Shown here piece after piece: positions 20,598 through 30,491 of a stretch of DNA of 64,000 nucleotides. The notes below the pieces were generated by a model. That model was not told where the DNA came from. It did no database searches and was given only the letters and a program-made list of their open reading frames with translations. This stretch comes from Pegoplata infirma (lineage: Eukaryota > Arthropoda > Insecta > Diptera > Anthomyiidae). Position numbers and translations under genes: made by a program. The stretch is taken from contig OY992538.1 of assembly GCA_963921195.1 (NCBI GenBank), positions 83,513,904 to 83,577,903 on the forward strand. Direction: 5' to 3'. Numbering within the stretch: position 1 is the stretch's first letter; every line of letters starts with the position of its first letter.

Positions 20598-20740
20598 ATT
20601 TTCATTTTCCTTGATGTGGTAATGAAAATATCACAAAAATACCTATTACGAACAAACCTATTACGAACAATTTTAGTAATTCAATTTATAGCACGGAGTT
20701 AAAATAAAACACGTCCACACTCGTCAACAGTTGAACGATT
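20598..20740 (-). promoter_or_regulatory. Retrotransposon 5' UTR / internal promoter region
   Basis: The leader from the inferred 5' end to the ORF1 ATG. GGACGTG at 20,710-20,716 lies about +25 to +31 from the inferred end and resembles the downstream promoter element used by TATA-less fly non-LTR retrotransposons. The match and spacing are approximate. No initiator is obvious. Confidence 0.4.
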
Positions 20741-20749
20741 ATGCCCATA
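20741..20749. repeat. Target-site duplication, right copy
   Basis: ATGCCCATA, identical to 15,531-15,539. It is part of the right arm of the interrupted hairpin repeat. Confidence 0.85.
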
Positions 20750-20815
20750 TCTCGAGAGGGCGATTTGATACAATTTTTTTTTGTGACAGATTCGTGCTTA
20801 GGAGGCCAAAATACC
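20750..20815 (-). repeat. Hairpin repeat interrupted by the retrotransposon (right arm)
   Basis: Reverse complement of 15,431-15,502 with scattered mismatches. Together with the left part it would form a hairpin of about 72-bp arms around a loop of about 28 nt if the retrotransposon were absent. Confidence 0.75.
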
Positions 20816-20852
20816 ATTTTATTTTTCTGTTTTAATTTTTTTAAACCATCCA

Positions 20853-21344
20853 ACCGCAGTATGGGGGTATACTCACTTTATCATTCCGTTTGAAACGCAT
20901 CGAAATATAGGCCGGGGACCTCATAAAGTATATATATTATTGATCCTTGATCGATTGATTGATTAAGACATTCTGTGATTGTCCGTCCGTCTGTTTGTCT
21001 GTAGATGGCACGATTCAGTCCAAAATAAAACAGCTAGCCTCCTGAAATTTGGCACGAATATGTCTTATGGTTCTAGGCAGGTAAAGTTCGTAAATGGGCA
21101 ACATCGGACCAGGGGGAAAAAAGTTTCCCCCTCTGAAAAACACGATTTTTTATGTGTTTTTTTTTATATTTTTGGTAAACAAATATAACAAGTTTATGCA
21201 AGAAATAGTTCAGAGTACTGCACTAGGACCGGGGGACTAAAAAAAATATTTATTTTCTTGCCCGCCCACATTTTAGGGCGTGGATATAAAAAATAGTTTA
21301 CATAATGATAAAGTTTTATAACTTTATTGCAAAAAGAATAAATA
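20853..21344 (-). repeat. Dispersed (CAGA)n-type repeat, copy 2
   Basis: The block around 20,880-20,990 is the reverse complement of the 12.1-12.2 kb repeat, sharing GATCCTTGATCGAT and TCATTCCGTTTGAAACGCA-like text. CCGTCCGTCTGTTTGTCTG replaces the longer tetranucleotide tract. The sequence to 21,344 resembles the degenerate body of the same family. Confidence 0.55.
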
Positions 21345-22902
21345 TCTATAAAGTAGTTATGTGACTGACTGATGACTGATGACTGACTGACATACTAATC
21401 ACGCATCATCCCACAGCCCAAACCACTGAAGCTAGAGTCTTGAAATTTGGATTTTAGTTTCACCTCCCGGAATACATATCCGCTAAGGCTGGGTTTTTGG
21501 AAATTTTGATTTTAAGGGGTAAAAAAGAAGGGTTGAAAAGGGAAAAAAGCGAGTACTTTGGTACTTTTTATTTTTTCTGAAAAAAAATTCAATTAATTTG
21601 AAATTTGAAATGTAGGTTCCTATAACGGAAAAACATTTCAAAAAAAAGGACTTTCTGGAAATTCGGATTCCTAAGGGTAAAAAGGGGTATAAAATGGTAC
21701 TTTGGTACTTTTTATATTTTTTTAAATTAAGTACCTACAAAAATATTGGTACTTTTTTTGTTTTTTGAAATTAAAGTCTTACAAAAAAATTAAAATTTGC
21801 AATGTTGTTTCCAACAACTAAAAAAAAAATGCCGCAGAGTTTTGTACTCTTGCCCAAAAAATTAAATCATGATAATGTTTTATTTAATAAAAACTTTTTA
21901 CGAATAACCCTCACATATTTGCAAAAAAATATGTAAGATTAAAAAAATAATCGGAAAAAAATAACTCCAAGAAATTTCTCAATATTTACAAAAAATTTGG
22001 AAAACTATAGAAAAACTCTGCTAATTTAACAGAGTTCACCATACTTTTCCAGCTAACAACATTACTTGGTAATTTTACAAAAAAAACTCTGTAAAATGAT
22101 TGTTATAAAAAAACTGTTAATTTACAGAAAATATTGGTTAAATATTAGCGTCTTTTGACAGAAAAAAACTCTGTTTTTTTACTATAAAACTCTGTAAAAA
22201 GTTTTAGACAAAAAAACTGTTAATTTACAGAGTCTGTAGTAAAATATTGGTTAAATAAAGCATCATTTAGCAAAGAAAAACTCTGTTAATTTACATATAT
22301 TTGTAAAATGTATTTGATGCAACCAAAATTTTATAGAAAAAACTTTGTAGTTAAATGCAGTTTATTTTGTAATTTTCTTTTTTAAGTTTTCTGTGAAATT
22401 AATGTTTAAATACAGACAAAACTTAGTTTTTGGTTACAAAAAATACAAAGTATTTTGCTAAAATCTGTATTTTTGCAGAAATATCTGTTAATTATCTGTA
22501 AAAAAAAGATTACGAGGTTAAAACTAATATAACAGATAAAACTTTGTTTTTTGCCACAAAAAATTCAAAGTATTTTCTTTAAATCTGTATTTTGACAGAA
22601 AACTCTGTCAAATATCTGTTGAATTGAGATTACAGTCATTTTACAATGTATTTTACAGAGTTATTAATTTGAGTGTAAGACCAAATCAAGAAAATACAAA
22701 AGAATGAGTCAGAAAAATGCAGATATATTCAGAAAAAATCACAAAATTCAGAAAGAAAAACAACTAGAAAAATTAGAAAAATCTGAATATATTTTTTTTT
22801 ATTTATAATTAAATAAAAAAGTATAAAGAATTAATGCAAACAAATTTTTCCTTAACAAAAAGAAATGTACAAGCTAAAAAAAAACTATATAAAAAAAAAA
22901 GT

Positions 22903-22975
22903 TGACAGACCACGGATTCGATCAGCGAACCTTCTGTTTTCCAGTCTGGCTCACTTCCGCAAGGCCACCGTAGCT
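22903..22975 (-). repeat. tRNA-like (pol III-type) sequence
   Basis: Read on the minus strand, GGTGGCCTTGCGGAAG is A-box-like and GATCGAATCC is B-box-like, about 45 nt apart. Arms fold poorly, so this is a decayed tRNA gene or SINE head rather than an active tRNA. Confidence 0.35.
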
Positions 22976-23153
22976 TATTTACATAGTGAGTTAAATTTTG
23001 ATATGTTTCTCTTGCTTGTAGATACATATTCGATTTTCAAATATACTGGTTAGTATGGCCATGTGGTAATATTTTATTGGAAAATATTTGCGATGATGGT
23101 AACAAATCTAATTGGAAATGCGATATTTGGTATTGCAATACTGCGTTAATCGA

Positions 23154-23180
23154 GTGACACCTAGCGCCGCTAGGTGTCAC
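23154..23180. repeat. Perfect 13-bp-arm palindrome
   Basis: GTGACACCTAGCG, one central C, then its exact reverse complement. It is unusually GC-rich for the region and lies in the nested element just upstream of the leader-like start. It could be a protein-binding site or a cruciform. Confidence 0.9.
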
Positions 23181-23253
23181 TACCAAAACTATGTGTTTTT
23201 TTTATTTTATTTATTAATTTTAAATTATTGCCGAAGTTTACGGTTGTAATAAA

Positions 23254-23353
23254 ATGAAAACTATAATTCTTATTTTCTTTTTTGTTTAATCGTTAGCTTA
23301 TATAGTCAAACTGAGGTGGCGTCCTGCAACTTTTTTAAAATTAGACCCCAGCC
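23254..23353 (+). pseudogene. Signal-peptide-like start, copy 3 (stop-interrupted)
   Basis: ATG at 23,254 gives MKTIILIFFFV followed by TAA. The downstream text (CAAACTGAGGTGGCGTCCTG) is nearly identical to the other copies. Confidence 0.45.
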
Positions 23354-24399
23354 TAAAAACATTATCATGTTAAAATCTAAAAAAGTACTTTTTCTAAGTG
23401 GGTACTTTGGTACTTTTTATTTTTTCTAAAAAAAATCCTATTAATTTGAAAATTGGAATGTAGGATCCTCTAACATAAAAACATTCCCAAAAAGTACTTT
23501 CTGGAAATTCGGACTTCTAAGGGTAAAAAGTTGTAAAAAAATTTACTTTGTTACTTTCTAAATTTTTTTGAAATTAAGGTGTTACAAAAAAATATTAAAA
23601 TGTTAGTTCCAACAACGGGAAAAATTCTGAAAAATACTTTTTCGAAATTCCGATTCTAAGGGGTGGGTAAAAAAGTGTATTTTGGTACTTATTATAATTC
23701 CTGATATAATGATCCTCGAAACTTTAAATTTGGAATGAATGGTCATTAAGCGAAAAAAGATTTCTAAAAAAGGAAAATAATTTTTGGTTTTTTAGCGCAT
23801 GTAAGCGCATATTCGGAATGGAATGAAAGCCACATAGGACTAATCGGAATGGAACAGGGAATCAAATGGAATAAAACAGGGAACGAAATGGGGACTTGAA
23901 ATTTGGAATGTAGGTGCGCCTCCTGAAATACAGAACCTTTAAGGCTGTGTTTTTGGAAATGTTGATTCTAGGGAATAGGGGTAAAAAAGGTATTTTGGTA
24001 CTATTTATATTTCCACGAACCACTGAAGCTACACTCAAAATATTTTCTAGGCAAAAACAAATAAAAAACACACTTAAAACCAGTGAATAAATAATTGAAA
24101 ACCATCCCAGTAATTATTCATTTGTTTTAACAAACATCAACATTTATTTTTTACTGTTGACAAAATTTTCTAAAATAAATAATATTAAACATTAAAAAAT
24201 TACGTTTTTTTCATTCTTTTTTACCAACAAATTCGAAAAATATAACCTACGAAAACATTAAAAATTAATGATAGTTCTGTTATTTTTACCAACAAATTCC
24301 CAAAAAATAACCCACGAAAACATTAAAAATTAATGATTTCGTAGGTTATTTTTTAAAATTTTCTATTGAAATATTTTTTTAAAAATTTTTAATAAAATT

Positions 24400-24463
24400 T
24401 TGGGGAATCGATCCCACAATCAACTACATTCTGGCCAGACACTCTACCCATCGTGCCAAAGTC
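24400..24463 (-). repeat. tRNA-like SINE head
   Basis: On the minus strand an A-box-like TTGGCACGATGG and a B-box-like GGATCGATTCC lie about 35 nt apart, with a TGGG/CCCA T-arm. This is standard spacing for a tRNA-derived promoter. The acceptor stem is not preserved. Confidence 0.45.
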
Positions 24464-24741
24464 ACTTGATACAAACATGTTTTTATATTTCTATAAATAA
24501 TTTTTTGAATTTTTTTTCTACAAAAAAATAACCTACTTGTGTAGGTAAAAAATAATGATATCTCATTAAAAAATACCAACAATTTAAAAAAAAATTACTT
24601 ACACAAAATTAAAAGAATAATCAGTAGTTTTTACTTACAGAACAAAAATAAATGACTTTAAAAATTAAATGTTAATGAAAGTCTTTATTTTTTAGTGTGT
24701 TATTTTTGAAACAAAGGATAGAAGTAGTCATTAATAAAAAA

Positions 24742-25733
24742 CTGAACATTAGAGTGTCCCTTATTTTGGAAATGTTGGAAATCTTGAGACGGTACCCGCT
24801 CATTTTTTTCCTTTTGACTTAAAAATAACTCAGAAAAATTTTACGCCCCTAGGACCACGCCTTCCCTACGCGACGGGCCCTTAAAGAGCGGGGCCTAAAA
24901 AATCATTTTTCCATACAAAAAATTTGGGCGGCCGGGGTCCTACAGTAAAAAATTTTTAAAAAATATTTTTTTTTAGTTTTGACCAGCAACGGTTTTAGCT
25001 GCTATGTTGCTTTAAATGATATATATTCATAAAAAAATATTTTTTGTATCTGTGACATCTTAATCGTGTTCTAAAAAAGGGTAAAAAATGCATTGATGAT
25101 TTTTTTCGATACACGATAAAAATGTCACAAATATGAATAATATTTTTTTTGGAATATATATCATTAAAAACAACATAAAAACTAAAACCATTGCTTTTCA
25201 AAACTAAAAAAAAATATTTTTTAAAAAATTTTTACCGTAGGATTCCTACGGCTCAAAATTTTTTTTTTCGAAAAAGATAAAGATGTCACAGATATGAATA
25301 ATTTTTTTTTTGGAATATATATCATTTAAAGCAACATAGCAACTAAAACCGTTGCTGGTCAAAACTAAAAAAAAATATTTTTTAAAAATTTTTTACTGTA
25401 GGACCCCGGCCGCCCAAATTTTTTTTTTGCGAAAAATTTTTTAGCGCTGAAAGACTTATCCCTCCAAAATCAAATTTTTTGTCGTGAATAAGCAAACCAA
25501 GTAATATAATAATTAATAACAAAAAAATTAAAAATAAAAAAAAAAATTTTTTGGTTTGTATGGAAAAATGATTTTTTAGGCCCCGCTCTTTAAGGCCCCG
25601 TCGCGTAGGGAAGGCGTGGTCCTAGGGGCGTAAAATTTTTCCTGAGTTATTTTTAAGTCAAAAGGAAAAAAATGAGCGGGTACCGTCTCAAGATTTCCAA
25701 CATTTCCAAAATAAGGGACACTCTACTGAACAT
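24742..25733. mobile_element. Palindromic hAT-like MITE, perfect 8-bp TSD
   Basis: The element is 24,750-25,725 (976 bp) with ends TAGAGTGTCCCTTA and TAAGGGACACTCTA. It is flanked by CTGAACAT at 24,742-24,749 and 25,726-25,733. Inverted repeats run several hundred bases inward, including GGGGCGTAAAATTTTT and GCGGCCGGGGTCC-type blocks. The whole element would fold into a long hairpin. No coding. Confidence 0.88.
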
Positions 25734-27173
25734 CAAACAAATGTTTTTTCTTTTAAAAACGACTAATCGTAAAATTTTTTTAAATAAACTACAAACAGTT
25801 AATGACATAATTTTTTAAGTGTAATTAAATAATGGTTTTATTAGCTTGAAATTTGGAATATAGTATCCCATGCTTAAATAAAGGTCATCAAAAGTTAAAA
25901 TTAGGAATGTATGATCCAACAACCTTTGAAAAATGTACTTTTTGGATATTCCGATTCCGATCTAAGGGGATAAAACGAGTACTATGGTATCTTTTATATT
26001 TTCTGAAATAATTATGATAATACATTTGGAGTGTAAGATTGCCTAGCGAAATAAAATATTCCCAAAAGAATAACTTTTGGAAATTCTAATTCCTAAGGAA
26101 ATTAATTAAAAAAGGGAATTATATATTCTTAGATAATGAGCCTGTTAACTTGAAATTTGTAATGTAGCATCCTCTAACGGAAAAAAATCCTTCAAAAAAA
26201 TACTTTTTGGTACTGTTTATATTTTCTTAAATAGAGGTCATAAAAACTTAAAATTAGGAATGTACTTAGGATCCAACAACAGAAAAAAAAGTCTGTAAAA
26301 AGTACTTTTTTCGAAATTTCGAATCTAAGGGAGCAAAAACGAGCACTTAGGTACTTTTCATATTATCTGAAATAATGGTACTGGAAACTTGAAATTTGGA
26401 ATGTAGGATCGTCTAGCGAAAAAAAACATTCCCAAAAGATTTTTTTTAATTCTGATTCCTAAGGAGTTAAAGGAGTACTTTTTATATTTTCTTAAACAAA
26501 ATAAGGAGCAAAATGATTCTTTTAAATTTAATGACCTTATCCCTAAGTAGAAACTCTTTTGTTCTTTAACGGATACTATTAGAAAAGGAATGAACACCAC
26601 ATTGAACAAAATTGAATGGAGCAGGTAACCAAATGGAAGAGAACAGGGAACAAAGTGGAATGAAACTGGGAACGAATTCAAATGAAAATGTTTTCAATTT
26701 TTTTTTTTTTATTTTTTTTTTTACTAAATTTTTTTTTGTACTAAAATTTGTTTATCAATTAGTTTTTCAGTAATTTTTTTGTTTCATTCATACATATTTG
26801 TTCATATTTTTACAAAAGTTTTGTTTACACAATTTTTTTTTTTGCTCAAATTAATAAATCAATGTTTTTTTTTAATAACATATGACCGTCTTAAAGTTAA
26901 CGTTGTATTTATTATATCAACTAATGTATTTGGTATTTTATTGTAAGTGTTGTGATCAGCATAAGCACAGTTTTTGTAAAGGATTAAGAAATTTGGTCAC
27001 CTAAGAAATGGTTTGCTCCATAGGATGGTAAAAACCCCATCCTATGGACCAAACCAATTCTCAGGTGACGATATATAAAGATTAAATAGCGAAAATTTCC
27101 AAAAATGTGCCATTTATTATCATTATGAAATTTTTCTGTATTTACGGGCAACGAAATCCCCTGCGCTCGCTAG

Positions 27174-27411
27174 TAATAAATAAATTAGTAAACATTTTTC
27201 TGCTTTGAATACGAAATTTTGTGCAAAATTCTGATACTTATAGGGATATAACCAAAAAAATTACATCTTGAACTTTCTTATAATGTCCTGATGTTATACT
27301 TAATCGTATCGAGTCCTGATCGAGTCAGGTAATTTTATTGGAAATTTTAATAAAAAAAATATGAATAACTTTAACATACACTTTTCCAATATTAAAAAAA
27401 ATTGTTGTTTT
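27174..27411. other. AT-rich spacer
   Basis: Nothing recognised. Confidence 0.4.
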
Positions 27412-27545
27412 TGAGGGATTGGTCCATAAGAAATGAAGAATGCCTATATCTCGTGAAAGCGATTTAATACAACTTTTCAGATGACATTTTCATAATTAGA
27501 ATGTCAAAATACTTTAGAAAATGTATTCAATATGTCTGGGAAAAA
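27412..27545 (+). repeat. Uninterrupted relative of the retrotransposon target repeat
   Basis: TTGAGGGATTGGTCCATAAG, then ATGCCTATATCTCG and AGCGATTTAATACAAC, follow the same order as 15,503-15,539 joined to 20,750-20,815. It shows the pre-insertion arrangement of that family. The left arm is not recognisable here. Confidence 0.7.
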
Positions 27546-27749
27546 AACGTGTAGAGTAGTGTAATTATAAAATTATTGAATTTAAATTGTTAAAATGTAA
27601 AAATGTTTGTGTGTTAAAAAATTTAATTGTATAACTTTAAAATTCTGAATATGCATCAGGGTGGGACGATAATTATAAACTATCGAAATTTGTGTACCTG
27701 TTAAACGATGACCATGGAAGAGATGATTGTGGAAAAATTTACAAAACAT

Positions 27750-28712
27750 TTAGCTAGTGCATCTTCAGTTGGCAACCGGATGTTAAATTTTTAAATAACA
27801 CCGCTCAACACTCATTTTCCGGTTTGAATTCTGATGATCAATTTTATTAGACTTTGATCTCCTGATTCCAAATCTGTTCTCCAAATTTTCCCATCACGTC
27901 CAGATTTTTAGTTATTCACGGTTGAAAATGCTAAAAATTACGATTTTTGCATTATTTGAAAGCCTGCACAGTAGCCATTCAGTGGAACACAAATCTGGTA
28001 TAAAGCGCAAAAGTATAATTTGTCTATGGTCTCCAACATAGAACACAATTTTTTTCAATTTATTACGTTTGGTTGGGCTTTACTTGCGTTTTAAAATGAT
28101 ACTGTTAAAATTACCATTTTTGTAAAAAAAGGTAAGGTAGATACCTTAGTTTTTTTTTATATTTTTCAAAGAAAAACTAAAAAAAATAAATATTTTACAA
28201 ATTTAAGATTTCTGTGATATTTTTCGCATACACCGGAAGATAAATTTAATGGGTTTAAAAGTCTATAAGAAAGAATGAACTTTTGCCTAAATTTTGAGCT
28301 CATCACAGTAAAGATTGATCATCTGGTTATTGTATTAGAGCCTTTTAAAAATGGTGCTTTTTCTAATTTTTTTGACAGTGTTTTTTTAAAATGCATGTTT
28401 GGCCAATAATAGTGCAACAACTTGAAATTTTTTTGATCATATTTTTGAGATCATAGTTCAATTCTACTCTCACGCTTTATACCTGATTTTTATTCCACCC
28501 AGCGGCTGCTGTGCAGGCTTTCAAAAAAGGCAAAAATCGCGTTTTTTCGCATTTTCAACCGCGAATAATTAAAATTCTAGACGTGATGGAAAAATTTGGA
28601 GCACGAATTTGGAATCAGCGAGCCAAAATCTTTAAAAATTTTATATCAAACTTAAAACCGGAGCCAATAACCTTCGATTTGTTGAGCGGTGTAACTATTG
28701 TTCATAAATTCT
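27750..28712. repeat. Fold-back element, arms about 450 bp
   Basis: Mirror blocks include AACACCGCTCAACA (27,797) against TTGTTGAGCGGTGT (28,679), and CCATCACGTCCAGATTTT (27,890) against the complement near 28,578. GAAAGCCTGCACAGTAGCC (27,959) matches its complement near 28,505. Centre near 28,200. It contains only mirror-image chance ORFs. Confidence 0.75.
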
Positions 28713-29862
28713 GAACCAAAAAAAAATTTTATTTTATGTAAAAAAGTTTTGGTCTAGGACCCCATATTTCAACTCAGTGAAACTGAAATAAATGTTTAAA
28801 AAAAACGGCAGTTTTTGGAATTTAGAAAAACTGTAAATGCAGTTGTGTAAACAAGACCTTGAACCATCACTGAGCAATGTTTAAGGATTACCCCACTTTA
28901 GCCGTAAAAGTTACAGAGGGTTAAAATTGAAAAATTGATAAAAATGGCTTGAAATAATCAATAGTTTTTACCTTCTTTCGCTTTTTTTTAAGTTCTCCTT
29001 ATATTTCAATCTTTTCCAATATAACACAAAGTCAGTACATATAAGAGATTATTTTAATGTTGGCTTGATAGATGCTTCATCGCTTGGTAAGAAGTTATAA
29101 GACGGTTAAATTTTGAAACCAAAAATTAAGAGTTTTTAAATTTTCGAGGTTTTTTGAACTAGAGTTGGTAGCTGTTGTAATTCTTAGCACTTTGGAATTT
29201 ATCCCGTTAATGTGCCACGAATAGTTAAGGACTTTCAGCAGATCAAAGTTCGAAAGAAAAAACGTAATTTTTTTAAAATACCAGTTTTTCGCGAGGCACA
29301 TTCGAGGTTTCATTAGAAATTTGGTGGACTCTTGCGTAAACCGAGTTTTTTAGGAGTTTACATAAAAAAAATCACTGGCGGGTTTATAAAAAATAAATTG
29401 CAAAAATTTTATGGTATTTTTGAAAATTGTGCGAAATTTTCAAATCTGTTTCCTATTTTTTTTAGTAGCAATTAATGCATCATGTTCATTTTAATACACC
29501 AAAAGACGTGCCTTAACGAGTAGAACTGATTTGTTTTTTGACTTTTTACTTTAAGCCATTCTGAGCGGAAAGCGCGATGATTTTATCTAAACCTGTTTTG
29601 ATCTGGCGGATCCAAGGATTTACACGAAATCCGATGATTTTTTTTTTTTTAAATGAAAACCCACTTAATGTGTCATCATAAAATCAGAGGCGGGTTAAAA
29701 AATGTTGATGATTATAGATTTTTTGGACCATATTAAATTTTTTTGTTATAAAAAAGCATTACCGATTTTTTTATAAACTAATGGTACAATGATACGATTT
29801 TACGTGATTTTTTTCAGTAATACCAACGCGCATTGCCTAAATATGTTATGCCTAAATCTATA
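28713..29862. other. AT-rich spacer, nothing firm
   Basis: No transposon end, RNA gene or credible coding frame was recognised in this 1.1-kb stretch. Confidence 0.4.
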
Positions 29863-30491
29863 TCTATATATATAAAGTAGTTACGTGACTGACTGATGAC
29901 TGACTGACTGACATACTAATCACGCATCATCCCACAGCCCAAACCACTGAAGCTAGAGTCTTGAAATTTGGATTGTAGTTTCACCTCCCGGAATACATAT
30001 CCACTAAGGCTGGGTTTTTGGAAATGTTGATTTTAAGGGGTAAAAACGAAGGGTTGAAAAAGGAGAAAAAGCCAGTACTTTGGTACTTTTTTTCTGAAAA
30101 AAAAAATCCAATTAATTTGAAATTTGAAATGTAGGATCCTCTAACGGAAAAACATTCCCAAAAAAAGGACTTTCTGGAAATTCGAATTCCTAAGGGTAAA
30201 AAGCGGTAAAATATGGTACTTTGGTACTTTTTTTATTTTTTTAAATTAAGGTCATACAAAAATATTAAAATTTGCAATGGTGGTTCCAACAACGGAAAAA
30301 ATTCTGAAAACGTACTTTTCCGAAATTCCCATTCTAAGGGGGGTAAAAAGGCGAGTACTTTGGTACTTTTTATTTTTTCTGAAAAAAAATCCTATTAATT
30401 CAAAAATTGGAATGTAGGATCCTCTAACGGGAAAACATTCGCAAAAAAGTACTTTCTGGAAATTCGGACTCCTAAGGGTAAAAAGGGGTAA
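29863..30491 (+). mobile_element. Helitron-like element, copy 2 (3' truncated)
   Basis: It begins TCTATATATATAAAG and has the GACTGACTGA tract, TAGAGTCTTGAAATTTGG and about three internal modules. It stops in a module where copy 3 begins. Either copy 3 inserted into copy 2 with loss of its 3' part, or the two arose as a head-to-tail tandem. Confidence 0.65.

Larger units (their letters stand above)
15540..20740 (-). mobile_element. Full-length LOA-like non-LTR retrotransposon
   Basis: A 5.2-kb element on the minus strand with a 143-bp 5' UTR, ORF1 (467 aa), ORF2 (1197 aa from its probable start) and a 98-bp 3' UTR. It is flanked by a 9-bp duplication, ATGCCCATA, with no LTRs and no long poly(A) tail. 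The 3' end is AACCTAACCTAACC. ORF2 has an apurinic-type endonuclease, reverse transcriptase, RNase H and a C-terminal CCHC motif. That order, with ORF1 of DUF4780 type, suits the LOA clade; the I clade is the alternative. Neither frame has a stop or frameshift and all catalytic residues are present. The element is therefore probably young and may be competent to transpose. Confidence 0.88.
21829..23378 (+). mobile_element. Leader-bearing dispersed element, copy C
   Basis: It opens with ATGCCGCAGAGTTTTGTACT and closes with ACATTATCATGTTAAAA, the same ends as the elements at 12.9 and 44.0 kb. It interrupts a Helitron module between CCAACAACTAAAA and AAAAGTACTTTTT, which are joined in the uninterrupted modules. 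The interior is mostly repeats of ACTCTGTAAATT-like text. Confidence 0.62.
24032..25821. mobile_element. CACTCAAAA-ended MITE, TA target
   Basis: The ends CACTCAAAATATTTT and AATTTTTTAAGTG are flanked by TA (24,030-24,031 and 25,822-25,823). Related ends bound the elements at 50,170-57,412 and 60,382-61,235. It interrupts Helitron copy 1 between GAAGCTA and TAAATAATGG; comparison with copy 3 shows about 85 bp of Helitron sequence also missing. It contains a tRNA-like head and a nested hAT MITE. Confidence 0.65.
21345..27173 (+). mobile_element. Helitron-like element, copy 1 (with nested insertions)
   Basis: The 5' end is TCTATAAAGTAG after A. The 3' end is CTGCGCTCGCTAG followed by T at 27,174. 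The start, the GACTGACTGA tract, the phrase CACTGAAGCTAGAG and the 3' 200 bp match the copies at 30.5-35.2 and 50.4-56.3 kb. TC...CTAG ends, A|T insertion and lack of TIRs fit a non-autonomous Helitron. No Rep/helicase coding was found. The interior consists of about 130-bp modules (TTTGGTACTTTTTAT, TTCCGATTCTAAGGGG). Two elements are nested inside, at 21,829-23,378 and 24,032-25,821. Confidence 0.72.
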
